Origin: Actinomycetes bacterium
GTDB lineage: Bacteria > Actinomycetota > Actinomycetes > Streptosporangiales > Streptosporangiaceae
Length of the DNA: 64,000 nucleotides
Assembly (NCBI GenBank): GCA_021793235.1
Contig: JAJYTD010000014.1
Location: 32,012-96,011 of the forward strand
Direction: 5' to 3'
Notes under the pieces: generated by a model
The model's input: only the letters and a program-made list of their open reading frames with translations
Databases searched by the model: none
Told to the model about the DNA's origin: nothing
Part shown: one piece after another, positions 60,709-64,000 of the stretch
Layout of the letters: the number at the start of each line of letters is the position of its first letter
How positions within the stretch are numbered: the first letter of the stretch is position 1
Made by a program: the position numbers and the translations under genes

Positions 60709-63111
60709 TTGTCTGGGCTCAGCCTAGCCGACGCAAGCGGCCCGGCTCTGGCTCTGGACGGCATGAATCTCACACTGGTCATCGTGGTACTGGCGGTGGC
60801 GCTCCTCGCGCTCGCCGTCGCCGGATGGCTGGTCCGTGAAGTTCTCGCCGCGGGCCAGGGCACAGAGCGGATGCAGAACATCGCGCTCGCGGTTCAGGAA
60901 GGTGCGGCGGCGTATCTCAAACGCCAGCTCCGCACCTTAATCATTTTTGTCATCGCTATCCCCCTGCTTCTGCTGCTGCTCCCGGCGGACAGTGAAGCGG
61001 TCCGATACGGACGGTCGCTCTTCTTCGCTCTGGGCGCGGTTTTCTCCGCGCTCACGGGATTCATCGGGATGTGGCTCGCGGTGCGCGGAAACGTGCGCGT
61101 GGCCGCGGCGGCCCGGGAAGGCGGAGAAAGCGGAGAACACGCCGCGATGCGGATCGCCTTCCGCACCGGCGGTGTCGCGGGCATGTTCACTGTGGGGTTG
61201 GGACTGGCGGGCGCGGCGATCGTCGTTCTCGTCTACCGCGGTGATGCTCCCATTGTCCTCGAAGGCTTCGGGTTCGGCGCCGCGCTGCTCGCGATGTTCA
61301 TGCGTGTCGGCGGCGGCATCTTCACCAAAGCCGCTGACGTCGGTGCCGACCTGGTCGGAAAAGTAGAGCAGGGCATCCCAGAGGACGACCCCAGAAACGC
61401 CGCGACCATCGCGGACAACGTGGGCGACAACGTCGGCGACTGCGCGGGTATGGCGGCGGACCTGTTCGAGTCCTACGCCGTGGTCCTCGTCGCCTCCTTG
61501 ATCCTCGGCCGGGTCGCGTTCGGTGTCGAAGGCCTGGTCTTCCCATTGCTGGTGCCCATGATCGGTGTGCTCACCGCCATCATCGGCATCTTCGTGGTGG
61601 CGCCGCGGTCGCGCGACAAGAACGCCATGGCCGCGATCAACCGCGGTTTCTTCATCTCGGCGGTCATCTCCGCTGTACTGGTCACGGTCACCGCCTTCGC
61701 CTACCTGCCGACCAGCTTCGCCGAGCTCACCGGCGCCGGCGAGGAGATCTCCGCACTTGAGGGGAACCCGCGTTACATCGCGATCGGCGCAGTGCTCGTG
61801 GGCCTCCTCCTGGCGGCCGCGATCCAACTGCTGACCGGATACTTCACAGAGACCAACCGCCGCCCCGTGAAGGACATCGGGGAGAGTTCGGAGACGGGCG
61901 CGGCGACCGTGATCCTCTCGGGCATCTCCGTCGGCCTGGAATCCGCGGTCTACTCTGCGCTGCTCATCGCGGGCGCCGTCTATGTGGCCTTCCTGATCGG
62001 CGGCGTGTCCGTCACGGTCAGCCTCTTCGCGGTGGCGCTGGCCGGCACCGGGCTGCTGACGACGGTCGGTGTCATCGTCGCCATGGACACATTCGGCCCG
62101 GTCGCCGACAACGCACAGGGCATCGCCGAGATGTCCGGCGATGTGGAGGGCACCGGTGCCGACGTCCTGACCAGCTTGGACGCTGTTGGCAATACCACTA
62201 AGGCGATCACCAAGGGCATTGCGATCGCCACGGCGGTGCTCGCGGCGACCGCGCTGTTCGGGGCGTTCCGCACCTCGGTGGAAGACGCTCTCGGCGCGGC
62301 TGCGAGCGACTTCAGCCTCTCCATCGACCAGCCCAATGTCCTCGTCGGTGTCATCATCGGCGCGGCGGTCGTGTTCCTCTTCTCCGGCCTCGCCATCATG
62401 GCGGTCGGCCGCGCCGCCGGGCGCGTCGTGCTGGAGGTGCGCGAACAGTTCCGTGCCCGCCCGGGGATCATGGACGGAACGGAGAAACCGGAATACGCAC
62501 GGGTCGTCGACATCTGCACCCGGGATTCCCTGCGCGAGCTGATCACCCCGGGACTGCTCGCGGTACTCACTCCGATCGCCGTCGGCTTCGCCCTCGGCTA
62601 TGCCCCGCTCGGCGCCTTCCTCGGCGGCGCGATCGCCGCGGGTGCGCTGATGGCGGTGTTCCTCGCCAACTCCGGTGGTGCGTGGGACAACGCCAAGAAG
62701 CTGGTCGAGGACGGCCACCACGGTGGCAAGGGTTCCGAGGCGCACGAGGCCACCGTCATCGGAGACACGGTGGGCGACCCGTTCAAGGACACAGCTGGTC
62801 CGGCCATCAACCCGCTGCTGAAGGTCATGAACCTGGTGGCGCTGATCATCGCGCCGAGTGTGGTGATCTACGCGGAGAACACGGCTCTGCGTGTCGGAGT
62901 CACAGCGGTGGCGGTCGCCGTCATCGTCGGAGCGATCGTGTGGTCCAAACGCCGCTCCGGCGACGCTCCAGCCTCGCACGTGCTCACGGAGGCCCAGCAG
63001 ACCCCTGTGGTGAACGCGCCTGGTGAAGCGGTCGACCCGGTGGCTTCAGCGGCCGGCAACGGCGAGAAGAAGAAAGAGGCGCGCGCCACTGACGGCGGGT
63101 CCGAAGGCTGA
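60709..63111 (+). CDS. hppA: Membrane-bound proton-pumping pyrophosphatase
   Basis: 800 residues with about 16 hydrophobic segments. Signature sites: DVGADLVGKVEQGIPEDDPR and NAATIADNVGDNVGDCAGMA (pyrophosphate/Mg binding), DAVGNTTKAITKG and GDTVGDPFKDTAGPAINPLL. Lys in GNTTKA is diagnostic of the potassium-independent H+-pumping class. A Lys/Ala-rich cytoplasmic tail follows. Start TTG 60709 has AAGGAGG at the right distance. It couples PPi hydrolysis to proton export. Confidence 0.95.
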   Translation: MSGLSLADASGPALALDGMNLTLVIVVLAVALLALAVAGWLVREVLAAGQGTERMQNIALAVQEGAAAYLKRQLRTLIIFVIAIPLLLLLLPADSEAVRYGRSLFFALGAVFSALTGFIGMWLAVRGNVRVAAAAREGGESGEHAAMRIAFRTGGVAGMFTVGLGLAGAAIVVLVYRGDAPIVLEGFGFGAALLAMFMRVGGGIFTKAADVGADLVGKVEQGIPEDDPRNAATIADNVGDNVGDCAGMAADLFESYAVVLVASLILGRVAFGVEGLVFPLLVPMIGVLTAIIGIFVVAPRSRDKNAMAAINRGFFISAVISAVLVTVTAFAYLPTSFAELTGAGEEISALEGNPRYIAIGAVLVGLLLAAAIQLLTGYFTETNRRPVKDIGESSETGAATVILSGISVGLESAVYSALLIAGAVYVAFLIGGVSVTVSLFAVALAGTGLLTTVGVIVAMDTFGPVADNAQGIAEMSGDVEGTGADVLTSLDAVGNTTKAITKGIAIATAVLAATALFGAFRTSVEDALGAAASDFSLSIDQPNVLVGVIIGAAVVFLFSGLAIMAVGRAAGRVVLEVREQFRARPGIMDGTEKPEYARVVDICTRDSLRELITPGLLAVLTPIAVGFALGYAPLGAFLGGAIAAGALMAVFLANSGGAWDNAKKLVEDGHHGGKGSEAHEATVIGDTVGDPFKDTAGPAINPLLKVMNLVALIIAPSVVIYAENTALRVGVTAVAVAVIVGAIVWSKRRSGDAPASHVLTEAQQTPVVNAPGEAVDPVASAAGNGEKKKEARATDGGSEG

Positions 63112-63148
63112 CAGCGGGCAACGAGAGGTCCGGCCCGTCCGGCCGGTG

Positions 63149-63187
63149 AGGATGTGGCCGCCCTGCCAGATCGGGCGGCCACATCCT
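63149..63187 (+). terminator. Terminator of hppA
   Basis: A 15-bp stem AGGATGTGGCCGCCC/GGGCGGCCACATCCT with a 9-nt loop followed by TTG. Confidence 0.75.
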
Positions 63188-63291
63188 TTGCCGCTTCCGT
63201 GGCACGGCTCGCGGGGGAGGAACGAGAACCGGAAGACAGGCCATAAGCTTGCAGCACGCAGACCTGAAGACAGAGTGAGGAGCATTGGCCG

Positions 63292-63384
63292 GTGTCCGGA
63301 CTAAAAGGACTCGCCATCATCGTGGGGATCATGGTCGCTTTCATGGCCGCGATCACCATCGTCGCCACGGTGCTGGCGCCATGA
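63292..63384 (+). CDS. 30-residue membrane peptide
   Basis: GTG 63292, with GAGGAG 12 nt upstream, encodes MSGLKGLAIIVGIMVAFMAA-ITIVATVLAP, a single hydrophobic helix with a short basic start. The TGA overlaps the ATG of the phosphatase gene (ATGA), which strongly suggests translation. Function unknown. Confidence 0.5.
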   Translation: MSGLKGLAIIVGIMVAFMAAITIVATVLAP

Positions 63385-63860
63385 GTCGGCGGCTCGTCAT
63401 TCTCCGGCACGCGGCAGCGCAGTACTGCCTCAACAGCGCTGACCATGTGCGCGGCCTCACCGACGAAGGCCGTATCCAGGCGCGAGCCGCCGGAGCCCAG
63501 CTTGCGCAGGCGGGCCTGGTTCCCGATCACGTCATCTGCTCCACCGCGCTGCGGGCTCGGCAGACGCTGGAACTGGTTCTGTCCCAGTTGCCTCGCGAAC
63601 CGACGATCGACTATGCGGAGTCCGCCTACAGCGCGAATGTGGACACGATCTTCGAACTGATCAACGCGGTCGACCCCGAGGTGGAAACTCTCCTGGTGGT
63701 CGGCCACAACCCCACGATGGCCCAACTTGCGGCGGTATTCGTCGAAGACGGCGGCTTCATCTCCTTCTCTCCCGCGAGCATCGCTGTGGCGACGCTTGAG
63801 GTGGACTGGCTGTACGCGGCCCCGGGCACAGGGACAGGGAGACTGTTCTCAGGGCAGTGA
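63381..63860 (+). CDS. SixA-like histidine phosphatase
   Basis: 159 residues: RLVILRHAAAQYCLNSADHV (catalytic RHA near residue 10), GLTDEGRIQA, STALRARQTLELVL and LLVVGHNPTMAQLA (second His). The length and the LRHA start are those of the SixA phosphohistidine phosphatases rather than phosphoglycerate mutases. Translation is coupled to the upstream 30-residue membrane peptide. 63861-64000 shows no further gene. Confidence 0.88.
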   Translation: MSRRLVILRHAAAQYCLNSADHVRGLTDEGRIQARAAGAQLAQAGLVPDHVICSTALRARQTLELVLSQLPREPTIDYAESAYSANVDTIFELINAVDPEVETLLVVGHNPTMAQLAAVFVEDGGFISFSPASIAVATLEVDWLYAAPGTGTGRLFSGQ

Positions 63861-64000
63861 CAGCCTTTTCGGCCGCCTGATACAGAGCGTGCCCTAGGTC
63901 ACGTGGTGTTGGGTTTGCGTTCTGTGGGTAAGCGGGTAGTGTTTCTCGAGCCGCCTTGAGCAGGGTCGGGTTCGGCCCGGCGCCAAGGCGGTGGTCTCTG

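Overview
The window is high-GC actinomycete DNA. WhiB-type, BldG/RsbW-type and SARP regulators, a Crp-family regulator, F420-type oxidoreductase folds, a Tad pilus locus, a MarP-like protease, many overlapping ATGA gene junctions and many GTG/TTG starts point to a filamentous actinobacterium. Nocardiopsaceae (Nocardiopsis/Streptomonospora type) is my best guess, from overall look only. Much of the right half (wblA, PBP, ArsA-like pair, crp, nth, bldG, helicase, tad, acsA, hppA) follows a gene neighbourhood I know from Streptomyces, so it is probably core chromosome.

Layout. 1-12 kb: the 3' part of a proline-rich ParA/MinD-like ATPase, tRNA-Ser(UGA), a stand-alone second DNA-clamp (DnaN) gene, a PPOX-fold protein, a DUF2786 protein, a NUDIX hydrolase with an extra C-terminal domain, a polytopic membrane protein and a three-gene operon of membrane-anchored proteins, one with a collagen-like tail. 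12.3-17.3 kb: an accessory patch with lower GC, holding two short paralogous acidic proteins directly upstream of a large SARP/NB-ARC/TPR regulator, then a decayed stretch and a small protein with two tandem Cys/His knuckles.

17.6-27.8 kb: a genomic island at tRNA-Pro(CGG). A 47-bp near-copy of the tRNA 3' half lies at 23,015-23,061. Between the two lies a graspetide-type RiPP locus: XRE regulator, DUF397 protein, four small overlapping genes, an ATP-grasp ligase and a PIMT-like methyltransferase. The ATP-grasp gene appears to be an in-frame fusion of the usual precursor-peptide leader with the ligase, and no core peptide is visible. Beyond the att copy are remnants of an integrase, an IS30-like transposase and a DUF397 gene, then CGNR, HAD, NmrA, EamA and MarR genes. 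A third, partial copy of the att-flanking sequence lies at 27.7 kb. 27.8-29.5 kb is a lower-GC DprA plus ComF-like phosphoribosyltransferase pair.

29.8-64 kb: mostly housekeeping and developmental genes: VOC protein, AraC regulator, metallophosphoesterase, YqeY, PBP with a PASTA domain, wblA, two ArsA-like ATPases, RidA, NUDIX, MBL-fold hydrolase, Crp, nth, NUDIX/CoAse, MarP-like protease, RsbW-like/BldG pair, MrfA-type helicase, tad pilus genes on both strands, a Fic-like protein, acsA, an alpha/beta hydrolase lacking its nucleophile, DUF309, the proton-pumping pyrophosphatase hppA, and a 30-residue membrane peptide coupled to a SixA-like phosphatase. Several genes have an extended -10 hexamer (TANNNT) 6-8 nt before their start codon and no Shine-Dalgarno sequence, as expected for leaderless transcripts.
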